This document shows, piece after piece, positions 1 to 7,016 of a stretch of 41,660 nt of DNA. The position numbers and the translations under genes were made by a program. The notes under the pieces were generated by a model. It was not told the origin of the DNA and did not search any database. It was given only the letters and a program-made list of their open reading frames with translations. Source of the stretch: Desulfuromonadales bacterium (GTDB lineage Bacteria > Desulfobacterota > Desulfuromonadia > Desulfuromonadales > Syntrophotaleaceae); contig JASKKK010000020.1 in assembly GCA_030154185.1 (NCBI GenBank), positions 1 through 41,660 on the forward strand. Reading direction: 5' to 3'. Each line of letters begins with the position of its first letter. Position 1 is the stretch's first letter.

Positions 1-122
1 ATGCGGACATCGCTACGGAAACCTCCGAGATGACCAAGATGAACAACCTGCAACAGGCAGGTGTTTCCATCCTGGCGCAGTCAAACCAGACCCCGCAGCT
101 GGCCTTGTCGCTGCTCGGCTAA
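1..122 (+). CDS. fliC: Flagellin, C-terminal end (partial)
   Basis: Only the last 39 codons are present (reading frame begins at base 3, stop TAA at 120-122). The residues [10 protein letters not shown] followed by an [13 protein letters not shown]-type helix and the ending LALSLLG are the conserved C-terminal D0 domain of bacterial flagellin, which packs in the core of the filament. A strong terminator follows at once, so the flagellin gene probably has its own transcript. It lies just upstream of flaG-fliD-fliS, the usual order. The N-terminus is outside the window. Confidence 0.93.
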   Translation, partial: ADIATETSEMTKMNNLQQAGVSILAQSNQTPQLALSLLG

Positions 123-141
123 CGATTGGGGTTTTTCCACG

Positions 142-167
142 AAGGGGGCGGCAGAGCCGCCCCCTTT
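142..167 (+). terminator. Rho-independent terminator of the flagellin gene
   Basis: GGGGGCGGC at 144-152 pairs perfectly with GCCGCCCCC at 156-164 across an AGA loop, with flanking AA/TT pairs and a short TTT. It starts 20 nt after the flagellin stop codon. Confidence 0.8.
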
Positions 168-202
168 ACCCCACAGTATTCGGGCCGCCAAGGGAGGATA
201 AA

Positions 203-547
203 ATGAAAATCGAACAGACAGCCGTCGGCGCGGCCAGCCAGGCCCCGACACCGACATCCGCAGAAAATATCGATCGCAATCGCCATAAAGCCGAATCCGA
301 ACCGGAGCTTGCCGACTCGGAAAAACTCGTCGCCCCGGAAGAGGTTCTTACCAAAATCAAGGCCCTGACGGATGACGGCATCTACAGCGTGCGGTTTGAA
401 AACGACGAGCAAAACAAAGAGCTGGTGATCAGCCTGATCGATTCCGACTCCGGTGAAGTCATTCGCCAGATTCCGCCGGAAGAGCTCCTCGGGGTATCGG
501 AAAAGCTGACCGATTTGCGCGGTTCCCTGCTCGACACCACGACCTGA
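203..547 (+). CDS. flaG: FlaG family flagellar protein
   Basis: This is a 114-residue protein. Residues about 1-45 are low-complexity and acidic. The C-terminal half has the FlaG signature: RFENDEQNKELVISLIDSDS followed by GEVIRQIPPEE. FlaG proteins affect filament length or filament assembly at the cap, though the mechanism is not settled. The start is supported by a GGGAGGA ribosome site 6 nt upstream. The gene sits between flagellin and fliD, 17 nt ahead of fliD, and is probably co-transcribed with it. Confidence 0.9.
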   Translation: MKIEQTAVGAASQAPTPTSAENIDRNRHKAESEPELADSEKLVAPEEVLTKIKALTDDGIYSVRFENDEQNKELVISLIDSDSGEVIRQIPPEELLGVSEKLTDLRGSLLDTTT

Positions 548-564
548 GATAAAAGGAGCGGGCC

Positions 565-1893
565 ATGTCTACGATCAATTTCGGCGGCCTCGCCAGCGGC
601 CTCGACACGGACAGCATCGTTGAAGCACTGATGGACATCGAGCGAAAACCGCTGGATCGCCTGGAATCCGACCAGGAATATTACAACAGCCGACAGGACG
701 CCTTCGACGGCCTCGACACCAAACTGAAAACACTGCTGGATAAATTCGAGGACATCGATACCAGCAACGAGGTGCGCGCCTATTCGGCAACGGCCGCCAG
801 CGACGAGTACTTTTCGGTATCCGCCTCCGGCAGTGCATTGCCGGGCAGCTACAACATCGAGGTCCAGAGTCTCGCCCGGCAACAAAAAGATGCCAGCGAC
901 GGCAGTTATGCAAGTCGCAGTGACGCCAGTTTCACCGCGGGCATCTTGACCATCGGCACCACCGATATCCTCATCGACAACGATTCCCTCGACAGTCTGG
1001 TCGACAAAATCAACGCGGCCAACACCGGCGACAACGCGACAGGTGTCGCGGCCAGCATCATTCAGGACGGCAGCGGATATCGCCTCGTTTTGACCGGAGA
1101 AGACGCGGCGAGCGCTTTCTCCGCAACCGTGTCGGGAGGCACCACGGCCAACGGGTACGATCCTCTTTCTTTCAGCACGACGCAGACCAACTCCCTGGCC
1201 TCCATCGTTGTGGACGGCATCACGGTCACCAGCGGCAGCAACACGTTTGAAAACGCCATACCCGGCGTCGACGTGACCGTCAACAAAGCACATCCCGCCG
1301 CTGGCGACACCACCGTCATGAGCGTGGATGAAGATGTCGATGCCGTCAAAACCAAGATCAAGGACATGGTTACCGCCTATAACGGCGTTATCAACTACAT
1401 CGCCGATCAGAGTGACAGCGACTGGGGCAGCGACAGCGGCATGATGGCCGTCAAACGCAATCTGCAGAAAATGCTGACTTCCCAGGTAGCTACGGGAGGG
1501 GGCCTGACAACCCTTTCCCAACTGGGCTTGGAGACCCAGCGGGACGGCACCCTCAGTATCGACAACACGGTATTGGAAGAAGCCATCTCGACCAATATGA
1601 ATGATCTGGACAAACTTCTGGCCGGCATCGACGGAATCGATGGGATATCGAACACGTTTAAGGATTACCTGGACACGGCCACCGACCGGGCCGACGGACT
1701 GGCCGCAACCCGACAGGTCAGTACGGACCGGACACTCAAAACCATTGAATCCAACATAGCCAAAATGGAAGAACGTCTGGAAAAACGCGAGGAACTGCTG
1801 CGTTCCCAGTTCGATGCCATGGAGCTCATGATCAGCAATCTCAACAGCACCGGCTCCTACCTGACCCAGCAATTGAGCCTGTTGAATTCTTAA
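565..1893 (+). CDS. fliD: Flagellar filament cap / hook-associated protein 2 FliD
   Basis: This 442-residue protein has the FliD architecture. The N-terminal D0 segment begins STINFGGLASGLDTDSIVEA and is followed by a heptad-rich helix. The middle is variable (about 80-370). The C-terminal coiled coil ends FDAMELMISNLNSTGSYL, matching the conserved FliD C-terminus. FliD caps the growing filament and promotes flagellin folding outside the cell. AAAAGGAG lies just upstream of the ATG. fliS starts 27 nt downstream, as expected for an export substrate next to its chaperone gene. Confidence 0.95.
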   Translation: MSTINFGGLASGLDTDSIVEALMDIERKPLDRLESDQEYYNSRQDAFDGLDTKLKTLLDKFEDIDTSNEVRAYSATAASDEYFSVSASGSALPGSYNIEVQSLARQQKDASDGSYASRSDASFTAGILTIGTTDILIDNDSLDSLVDKINAANTGDNATGVAASIIQDGSGYRLVLTGEDAASAFSATVSGGTTANGYDPLSFSTTQTNSLASIVVDGITVTSGSNTFENAIPGVDVTVNKAHPAAGDTTVMSVDEDVDAVKTKIKDMVTAYNGVINYIADQSDSDWGSDSGMMAVKRNLQKMLTSQVATGGGLTTLSQLGLETQRDGTLSIDNTVLEEAISTNMNDLDKLLAGIDGIDGISNTFKDYLDTATDRADGLAATRQVSTDRTLKTIESNIAKMEERLEKREELLRSQFDAMELMISNLNSTGSYLTQQLSLLNS

Positions 1894-1920
1894 ACCTGCG
1901 GGCCGCGGAAGGACACAAAC

Positions 1921-2352
1921 ATGAACGCTTATCTTAATCAATATAAAAACAACCAGGTCTACAGCGCCTCACCCGAACAGATATTGATCATGCTTTACGA
2001 CGGTGCGATCCGCTTCCTCACCCAGGCCATGCAAGGCATTGAAGAGGAAAATATCGAACTGAAAAGCCATGGCATCCAGAGAGCCATGGCGATCATCATG
2101 GAATTCCGCAACACCCTGGACCATAAAATCGGGGGAGAGATCGCAACAAACCTCGATGCCTTGTACGATTATATGATTCGGGAGATGACTCAGGCGAACC
2201 TCAAAAAAGATCGTCAGAAACTTCAAGCCGTGCAGAACATGCTTTGCGATCTTCGGGATACCTGGAAAGAAGCGATTGTCATTGCGCGCAACGAATCTCA
2301 GAGCGGCAACGCGGTCAATGCCGGCTATCAGCCACTCAAGGCCAGCTTGTAA
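1921..2352 (+). CDS. fliS: Flagellar export chaperone FliS
   Basis: This 143-residue helical protein has the characteristic FliS start: NAYLNQYKNNQVYSASPEQI followed by LIMLYDGAIRFL. FliS binds the disordered C-terminus of unexported flagellin in the cytoplasm and delivers it to the export gate. The length is slightly above the usual 125-135 residues because of a short C-terminal tail. An AAGGA ribosome site precedes the ATG. It follows fliD and precedes a second putative chaperone. Confidence 0.95.
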   Translation: MNAYLNQYKNNQVYSASPEQILIMLYDGAIRFLTQAMQGIEEENIELKSHGIQRAMAIIMEFRNTLDHKIGGEIATNLDALYDYMIREMTQANLKKDRQKLQAVQNMLCDLRDTWKEAIVIARNESQSGNAVNAGYQPLKASL

Positions 2353-2396
2353 ATCAGTGACCATTTTTTCCGATTTCCACGGAACAGGTGTTTGAT

Positions 2397-2801
2397 ATGA
2401 CCATGGAAAAACTCGTCCAAAAATCGCTGAGGGAATACCTTGCCATGCAGGATATGCTTTCCCAATTGACCGTACTGCTGGAAAAGGGGCAGACCGATGC
2501 CCTGATGCGAGCACAACGGGAATGGCAAAACCTGAATGCACAGGCACGGGAAACGGATCGCCAGATGCATGTATTGATGCAGGATCTGGAGCCATCCGAG
2601 AAGGCCCGTGCCGCCGTGCAAGAAAAAAAACGGATCATGTCGGAAGTCAGGCAACAATGCGAAGAGCTTCAGAAAAAGGCCCGGACCTTGCAGGCATTGA
2701 CCGCGGACGAGTTGCATCGTCTCAAAACGGGACGCAAAGCCCTTGGAGGATACCGGGCTTCAAACCGGGGCAGCGGGAACACCCTGCTGGGCAGTTGCTG
2801 A
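2397..2801 (+). CDS. FliT/FlgN-like flagellar chaperone (putative)
   Basis: The product is about 134 residues, almost entirely helical and charged, with heptad-like spacing. It carries no catalytic motif. Position directly after fliS and ahead of PilZ genes matches fliT or flgN in many flagellar operons, and the size and composition fit that chaperone class. I recognise it by context and composition rather than by a clear signature. The ATG at 2397 is preferred because AGGTG lies 6 nt upstream. An in-frame GTG at 2388 is possible but has a poor site. Confidence 0.6.
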   Translation: MTMEKLVQKSLREYLAMQDMLSQLTVLLEKGQTDALMRAQREWQNLNAQARETDRQMHVLMQDLEPSEKARAAVQEKKRIMSEVRQQCEELQKKARTLQALTADELHRLKTGRKALGGYRASNRGSGNTLLGSC

Positions 2802-2887
2802 CCATGGTACAAATTGCCACCTGCACCCCGAATCGAAAGGCAGAGAAGCGATCTGCCATGTTTGCCGGCAAGGTACTTTGGATCGAA

Positions 2888-3559
2888 ATGCTTGAAACGT
2901 TACTGGACCATTTCCGAAATGGCCGGGAAGCTAAAATACTTGTGCCCGTTCACGGGCAACGGGCCATGGCCGTCGATGGCTCCGTCCGGACCAGTGCGGA
3001 CAACGGCCTGACCATAGCCCTTCCCTATGAACGCAACTTCCGGGATATCATCAATCCGCGCGAAACGTGCCAGATCATTTTTTCTCTTAATGGGCAGGAA
3101 TACCGTCTGATTTCCCGCATTCGGACGGTTCTTGGCCCATCGGATCTGCTGGTCATTCCGAAACCTCCCGCCATCGCGCTTCAGGAACGGGAGTTTTTCC
3201 GCATCGATACCAGAATACAACTCGACTATTACTGTCTTGCTGCAGACCGGTCCCAGCAAGCTCGCAACCTCGACGTCAAAGTCAACATCAGCGGCAGCGG
3301 TATCCGGATCCCCGCACCGAACGATCTCCATGTCGGCGACCTGGTTGCCATGGTGTTGCATCTGGAGGGCAAGACCTTGGATCGTGTCGACTGCCTGGCG
3401 CAGGTGGTACGTTTCTGCAACCTACCCAACGGCGACCAGGCCGTTGCCCTGCATTTTACCGAAATCGACAACCAGGATCGGGACAAGATCGTCGCTTTCT
3501 GCCTGGCAAGAGAACGCGAGATTTTGCGAACCAAGGTCCGGACCCGGGATCTCTTTTAA
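2888..3559 (+). CDS. PilZ-domain c-di-GMP receptor, YcgR-like (first of a tandem pair)
   Basis: The C-terminal half carries the PilZ c-di-GMP motifs: an arginine-rich EREFFRIDTR segment (RxxxR) and NISGSG (N-x-S-x-x-G) about 40 residues later. The N-terminal half resembles the PilZN/YcgR-N domain. Such proteins slow or bias the flagellar motor when c-di-GMP is high. The frame is open further upstream, with ATGs at 2804 (2 nt after the previous stop) and 2858. I chose 2888 because the protein then aligns end to end with its neighbour at 3582 (LL-x-x-F then I-x-VP-x-x-x-G) and GGA lies 5 nt upstream. The start is uncertain; the domain is not. Confidence 0.85.
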   Translation: MLETLLDHFRNGREAKILVPVHGQRAMAVDGSVRTSADNGLTIALPYERNFRDIINPRETCQIIFSLNGQEYRLISRIRTVLGPSDLLVIPKPPAIALQEREFFRIDTRIQLDYYCLAADRSQQARNLDVKVNISGSGIRIPAPNDLHVGDLVAMVLHLEGKTLDRVDCLAQVVRFCNLPNGDQAVALHFTEIDNQDRDKIVAFCLAREREILRTKVRTRDLF

Positions 3560-3581
3560 ATCCACAGCAAAAGTCATCATC

Positions 3582-4271
3582 ATGACACTGAGCGACGATT
3601 TGTTGAATGTTTTCCACGAATGGCACACGGTCGAAATCAGTGTTCCAACAATCCATGGTGATGCGATGCAGATCGACGGCATCGCGCGCATGCACGGTCC
3701 GTCGTACCTCGAATCCCAGATATTCCCGCCGCACTGGCCGATTTCCGGCCTCGACCCCGATGGCGACTGGCGCCTGCTCTGCGATCAGGGACTGCATTTC
3801 ACACTTATTCATGCCACCCCGGAAAGACTGGAGCATCCGCGTCAGATTCGCCTGAAAATCAAGCGACAGGAGCGGTGCGACCATCAACGGCAAAATCTGC
3901 GGGTTGACACCGATATCTACCTTGCCTGGTGGAAACGAAAAACGCCCCTCGCTACACGCTCGCAGCCGATTCGCACCCATGTGAGCCTGAGCAATCAGGG
4001 GCTGAGCTTTGCGGCAGGGGAAGAGTTTTCTCCTGGTGAACTGGTGACGCTGCACCTGATACTGCCAGGCACCACCCTTGAGCATCTGCAATGCAAAGCC
4101 CAGGTTCTGAATGTGGGCGAGGAAACAAAAAAAGGCCGAAAAACGGCCCTTAAAATCGTTCACATCATGCCCGAAGACACGGAAAAAATTTCGTTATTCT
4201 GTCTGGCCGAGCACTTCAGAAGCATGCAGGCCAAGGCACGACTCATGACTCTGATGCTCGGAAGCTGGTGA
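3582..4271 (+). CDS. PilZ-like protein, divergent paralogue of its upstream neighbour
   Basis: This 229-residue protein has the same plan as the gene before it. The N-terminal YcgR-N-like half has the same LL-x-x-F...I-x-VP pattern. The C-terminal PilZ half has RQNLR (RxxxR) and SLSNQG, where Ser replaces the usual Asp/Asn of the D/N-x-S-x-x-G motif. c-di-GMP binding may therefore be weaker or lost. It probably arose by tandem duplication and ends the flagellar transcript. No good ribosome site was seen, so translation may be coupled. The stop codon lies 2 nt before a long heptamer array. Confidence 0.75.
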   Translation: MTLSDDLLNVFHEWHTVEISVPTIHGDAMQIDGIARMHGPSYLESQIFPPHWPISGLDPDGDWRLLCDQGLHFTLIHATPERLEHPRQIRLKIKRQERCDHQRQNLRVDTDIYLAWWKRKTPLATRSQPIRTHVSLSNQGLSFAAGEEFSPGELVTLHLILPGTTLEHLQCKAQVLNVGEETKKGRKTALKIVHIMPEDTEKISLFCLAEHFRSMQAKARLMTLMLGSW

Positions 4272-4273
4272 CT

Positions 4274-4448
4274 TTGTCACTTGTCACTTGTCACTTGTCA
4301 CTTGTCACTTGTCACTTGTCACTTGTCACTTGTCACTTGTCACTTGTCATTTGTCATTTGTCACTTGTCATTTGTCATTTGTCATTTGTCATTTGTCATT
4401 TGTCATTTGTCATTTGTCATTTGTCATTTGTCATTTGTCATTTGTCAT
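4274..4448 (+). repeat. Heptamer tandem array, 25 units of TTGTCAC/TTGTCAT
   Basis: There are twenty-five uninterrupted 7-bp units (175 bp). In order they are 10 TTGTCAC, 2 TTGTCAT, 1 TTGTCAC and 12 TTGTCAT. All frames stay open because 7 is not a multiple of 3 and the unit lacks stops, so the apparent Leu-Ser-Leu-Val-Thr-Cys-His peptides are artefacts. The array starts 2 nt after the stop of the second PilZ gene. A second array of the same units, same strand, begins at 41499. Confidence 0.97.
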
Positions 4449-4462
4449 TTGGATAGTTTAAT

Positions 4463-4484
4463 TTGACGGCGAATCGGCCGTCAA
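4463..4484. terminator. Hairpin, possible bidirectional terminator
   Basis: TTGACGGC (4463-4470) pairs perfectly with GCCGTCAA (4477-4484) around a 6-nt loop. On the minus strand it is followed by AATTAAAC, on the plus strand by CAGGTT, so neither side has a strong T-run. It lies between the convergent flagellar/PilZ unit and the cyclase gene at 4571. Confidence 0.45.
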
Positions 4485-4499
4485 CAGGTTCGGATTTTC

Positions 4500-4548
4500 G
4501 CGTCCCGCAAACCGCAAACCGCATCCCGCAAACCGCGTCCCGCAAACC
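4500..4548 (+). repeat. Second short heptamer array (GCAAACC/GCGTCCC/GCATCCC)
   Basis: Seven tandem 7-bp units read GCGTCCC, GCAAACC, GCAAACC, GCATCCC, GCAAACC, GCGTCCC, GCAAACC. The period is the same as the TTGTCAY array 50 bp upstream but the sequence is unrelated. It lies in the gap downstream of the cyclase gene at 4571. Confidence 0.85.
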
Positions 4549-4570
4549 ATCAGCACTCGGGCCTTTGCCG

Positions 4571-5542
4571 TCACGCCGTCGCTACGGCCGCTCTGAATTT
4601 TCGAAACAAATGCAGGTCGGAAACCACCCCCGTGTTGAGAACCGAGGATTCAACCCTGTTGCGTCCTTTGCGCTTGGCTTCGTAAAGGGCTCCATCCGCT
4701 TCGGCAATGATGTGGTCCGGCAGCAAGGATTTCGTAACCTTGGCGGAACCGATACCGACACTGGCCGTCACTGGGAATCCCAGATCCAACTGGGCGATCT
4801 TTTTTCGTATTCGCTCCGCCACTATGGCAGCATTACAATTTGTCGTTTCAGGCAGAATAATGGCGAATTCCTCTCCGCCGAACCGGCAAACGGTATCGCT
4901 GGTTCTGCTCTGGGAAGTAAGGACCTGGGCAACCGCTTCCAATGCCCGGTCCCCGGCAAGATGGCCATGCGTATCGTTGATTTTCTTGAAATGATCCAGG
5001 TCGACCATGAGCAAGGTCAGAGGCAAACCGCGTCGAGAGCAACGCGCGATTTCCTGACTGATGGTCGCATCGAAATAGGCCCTGTTGAACAGGCCTGTCA
5101 GGCTGTCGGACAAGGCGATGCGCGCCAACTGACTCTGCGCCTGATGCAAAGCCTGGATGCGCTCGCGATTTTTCAGGTGCCAGCGAATCTTGACGCGCTG
5201 TTCTTTCATACTCAACGCCTGGGGCAAAACCTCGCTGACGCCCAATTCCATCCCCGCCATCCAGAGTTCGCGATCATCGACGGTGCTGAAAAGGAGCACG
5301 GGAAGATCATGCCATTCGGTCCGACGACGCAAAACCCCCATCAGATCGGCTATCTCCTCACTGACCTCCCATCGCCAGTCACAGCATACAATATCAATAT
5401 CGTATTCGGTAAGCCAACGAATTGCCCGGCGTGCGTCCTTGCAGTATAGCTTGCGTTGGACCAAACCGGTTTTATCCAGACATTCGGCTACGTTTCCGCG
5501 GGTTGCCGCGGTATCGCCTAAAATGAGCGCAGTATAAGACAT
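4571..5542 (-). CDS. Response regulator with diguanylate cyclase output (REC-GGEEF)
   Basis: The protein has 323 residues. Residues 1-120 form a receiver-like domain with Asp55 as the likely phosphoacceptor, but the usual second N-terminal acidic residue and the conserved Lys are not evident. Residues about 140-300 form a GGDEF domain with an intact GGEEF active site (222-226) and an RTSD inhibitory I-site (213-216) five residues ahead, so it should make c-di-GMP from GTP with product inhibition. The start is set by GGGAGAG about 5 nt upstream of the ATG at 5542; the longer frame to 5590 has no such site. It is a single-gene unit, convergent with the PilZ genes. Confidence 0.92.
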   Translation of the reverse strand: MSYTALILGDTAATRGNVAECLDKTGLVQRKLYCKDARRAIRWLTEYDIDIVCCDWRWEVSEEIADLMGVLRRRTEWHDLPVLLFSTVDDRELWMAGMELGVSEVLPQALSMKEQRVKIRWHLKNRERIQALHQAQSQLARIALSDSLTGLFNRAYFDATISQEIARCSRRGLPLTLLMVDLDHFKKINDTHGHLAGDRALEAVAQVLTSQSRTSDTVCRFGGEEFAIILPETTNCNAAIVAERIRKKIAQLDLGFPVTASVGIGSAKVTKSLLPDHIIAEADGALYEAKRKGRNRVESSVLNTGVVSDLHLFRKFRAAVATA

Positions 5543-5684
5543 GCTTTCTCTCCCGTCAGATAATCGATTCGTTGCATTATTTATCGACACAACAAACGAC
5601 TATCTTTAGGTTTTTTTCCGGTTCATAGAAAATGTTTTCATAAAAAGGATAAAGAAAAGGGCCTCGACGGTCGACGAGACGTTT

Positions 5685-6662
5685 ATGAAAATAAGCGACG
5701 CAACCTTTACCGTGCAGCCGGTCTCCGAAACAGCAAATGCCAGACCGCAACCGAATAACGAACAGCCGACCTGGAAACCGGGGCAGGTTTTAGAGGCAAC
5801 GGTAATCGGAACAAACGACGGAGAAGTCACCCTGGAAATGGACGGTCGTCAGGTGATGGCGCACTCCCGTCTTGCTCTGCGCGCCGGTCAGCAACTGCGC
5901 GTACACGTCACGACAACCTCCGGTGAAATACAACTGCAAGCTCTGGGCCTTAATCCCGGAAACCGGCAAGAGGAACTTTTGCAACTGCTTGGTGCCGCCT
6001 GGAAGCTGCCCGATCTGATGCGTCGGATTCAAACCCGTGACACCTCCCAGGCACCGCTCGCAACCATTCGTAATCTCTTGGACACTTTCATGAACAGCCT
6101 GGAAAACCCGGGAAAGGGAGTCAACGTTGCGGCGTTGACCGATCTTTTGGAATGTTTCGGAATGGCCGGACGCAAATCTGATGAAATGCCGACCAAGCTC
6201 GAACAGACATTAAAAGCCCTCCTCCCCGAAAGAGCGGACGAAATACTGCAGGGGCTGAACCTGGCCAGACAATACAATCTTCAACTCTTGTTTGAAGGAA
6301 TCACGCTGCTGCCATTGCCGCTTCCGTTTCTCGAGCATGGTTTCCTTTTCGCCGAGCAGCCTTCCGATAAGGAAGATGGGAGCCCCGCCCCCACCAAACT
6401 GAGTCTTTATCTAAGTCTGGAAAAGCTGGGCGACATGCGCGTTGACATGCTTTGGGAAGAGGAGGATTTCCTTATCAAATTCACCTGTGAAAAGCCGGAG
6501 GCCCTCAGGGAATTATCCGCCTTCGTGAAGGAATTGAAACAGATGCTGCATTTTACGCCCCTGCGTGAAATACTTTTCACTGCAGGCAAAATCCGCCCCG
6601 ATGAAATGCTGATGGAATATCTTGGCAAGGAACTCCAGGGCCTCGTCAATACACGCATTTGA
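5685..6662 (+). CDS. FliK-like flagellar hook-length control protein
   Basis: This 325-residue protein has a disordered N-terminus, a beta-rich segment (about 33-90), and a C-terminal domain (about 240-310) that matches the FliK/Flg_hook fold: LSLYLSLEKLGDMRVDMLW, then an FIKF strand and a helix. FliK measures hook length and switches export specificity by touching the FlhB cytoplasmic domain. The next gene encodes an isolated FlhB-type C-terminal domain, which supports the call. Sequence conservation in this family is low. The start ATG at 5685 has only a weak upstream purine stretch. Confidence 0.7.
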   Translation: MKISDATFTVQPVSETANARPQPNNEQPTWKPGQVLEATVIGTNDGEVTLEMDGRQVMAHSRLALRAGQQLRVHVTTTSGEIQLQALGLNPGNRQEELLQLLGAAWKLPDLMRRIQTRDTSQAPLATIRNLLDTFMNSLENPGKGVNVAALTDLLECFGMAGRKSDEMPTKLEQTLKALLPERADEILQGLNLARQYNLQLLFEGITLLPLPLPFLEHGFLFAEQPSDKEDGSPAPTKLSLYLSLEKLGDMRVDMLWEEEDFLIKFTCEKPEALRELSAFVKELKQMLHFTPLREILFTAGKIRPDEMLMEYLGKELQGLVNTRI

Positions 6663-6676
6663 ACGGCTTCGAAAGC

Positions 6677-6949
6677 ATGACGGATAAACCCAAAAAAAAT
6701 AAAGCGGTAGCACTATCGTATAAAAAGGAAAGCGGGGGCGCCCCGATTGTCGTTGCCGGCGGCAAAGGCGCCGTCGCGGACAAAATCCTCGCGTTGGCGG
6801 ACGAAGCCGGGGTCGAAGTGGTCAAAGATCCCGACCTCGTGGAACTGCTGGACAAAGTCCCCGTCGGTCGGGAAATCCCCACCGAACTGTACCAGGCTGT
6901 CGCGGAGATACTGGCTTTCGTCTACCGCGTAAACAAACGCATGGACTGA
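6677..6949 (+). CDS. Stand-alone FlhB C-terminal domain protein (export switch-like)
   Basis: This 90-residue protein corresponds to the cytoplasmic domain of FlhB/EscU. Its order is AVALSY, then PIVVAGGKG, then KILALADEAGV and VPVGREIPTELYQAVAEILA. It has no membrane segments and no NPTH autocleavage site; the domain begins after the point where FlhB would be cut. Small FlhB-like proteins of this kind sit beside FliK-like genes in many flagellated bacteria and probably act in the substrate switch. The start at 6677 is preferred over an in-frame TTG at 6659 that overlaps the fliK-like stop. Confidence 0.85.
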   Translation: MTDKPKKNKAVALSYKKESGGAPIVVAGGKGAVADKILALADEAGVEVVKDPDLVELLDKVPVGREIPTELYQAVAEILAFVYRVNKRMD

Positions 6950-6956
6950 TTTTATA

Positions 6957-6972
6957 CCGAAGGCTCCTTTGG
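6957..6972. terminator. Weak hairpin between convergent genes
   Basis: CCGAAG (6957-6962) and CTTTGG (6967-6972) can pair with one G-U around GCTC, followed by GTTGTTCT on the plus strand. It is the only candidate terminator in the 67-nt gap between the FlhB-like gene and the opposing cyclase gene. Confidence 0.3.
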
Positions 6973-7016
6973 GTTGTTCTCCCTGCCATTGTCGACCCTG
7001 CTTCTTCGCCTTCCTC

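Noticed and set aside
382-1941. 519-residue minus-strand frame opposite fliD
   Set aside because: It is the shadow of fliD and has no recognisable domain. The fliD frame has full family similarity.
2729-2741. GGGACGCAAAGCC, a core string of the class I c-di-GMP riboswitch, just before a PilZ gene
   Set aside because: It lies inside the coding region of the FliT-like gene, and the expected upstream GCAAACC-hairpin with GAAA loop and the downstream CCGGGUUGCC partner are missing.
4274-4448. CRISPR array
   Set aside because: The units are 7 bp with no spacers, and no cas gene is present. It is a simple tandem repeat.
4268-4466. Open frames encoding Leu-Ser-Leu-Val-Thr-Cys-His type peptides
   Set aside because: They are translations of the heptamer array, which has no stop codon in the unit. 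There is no ribosome site.
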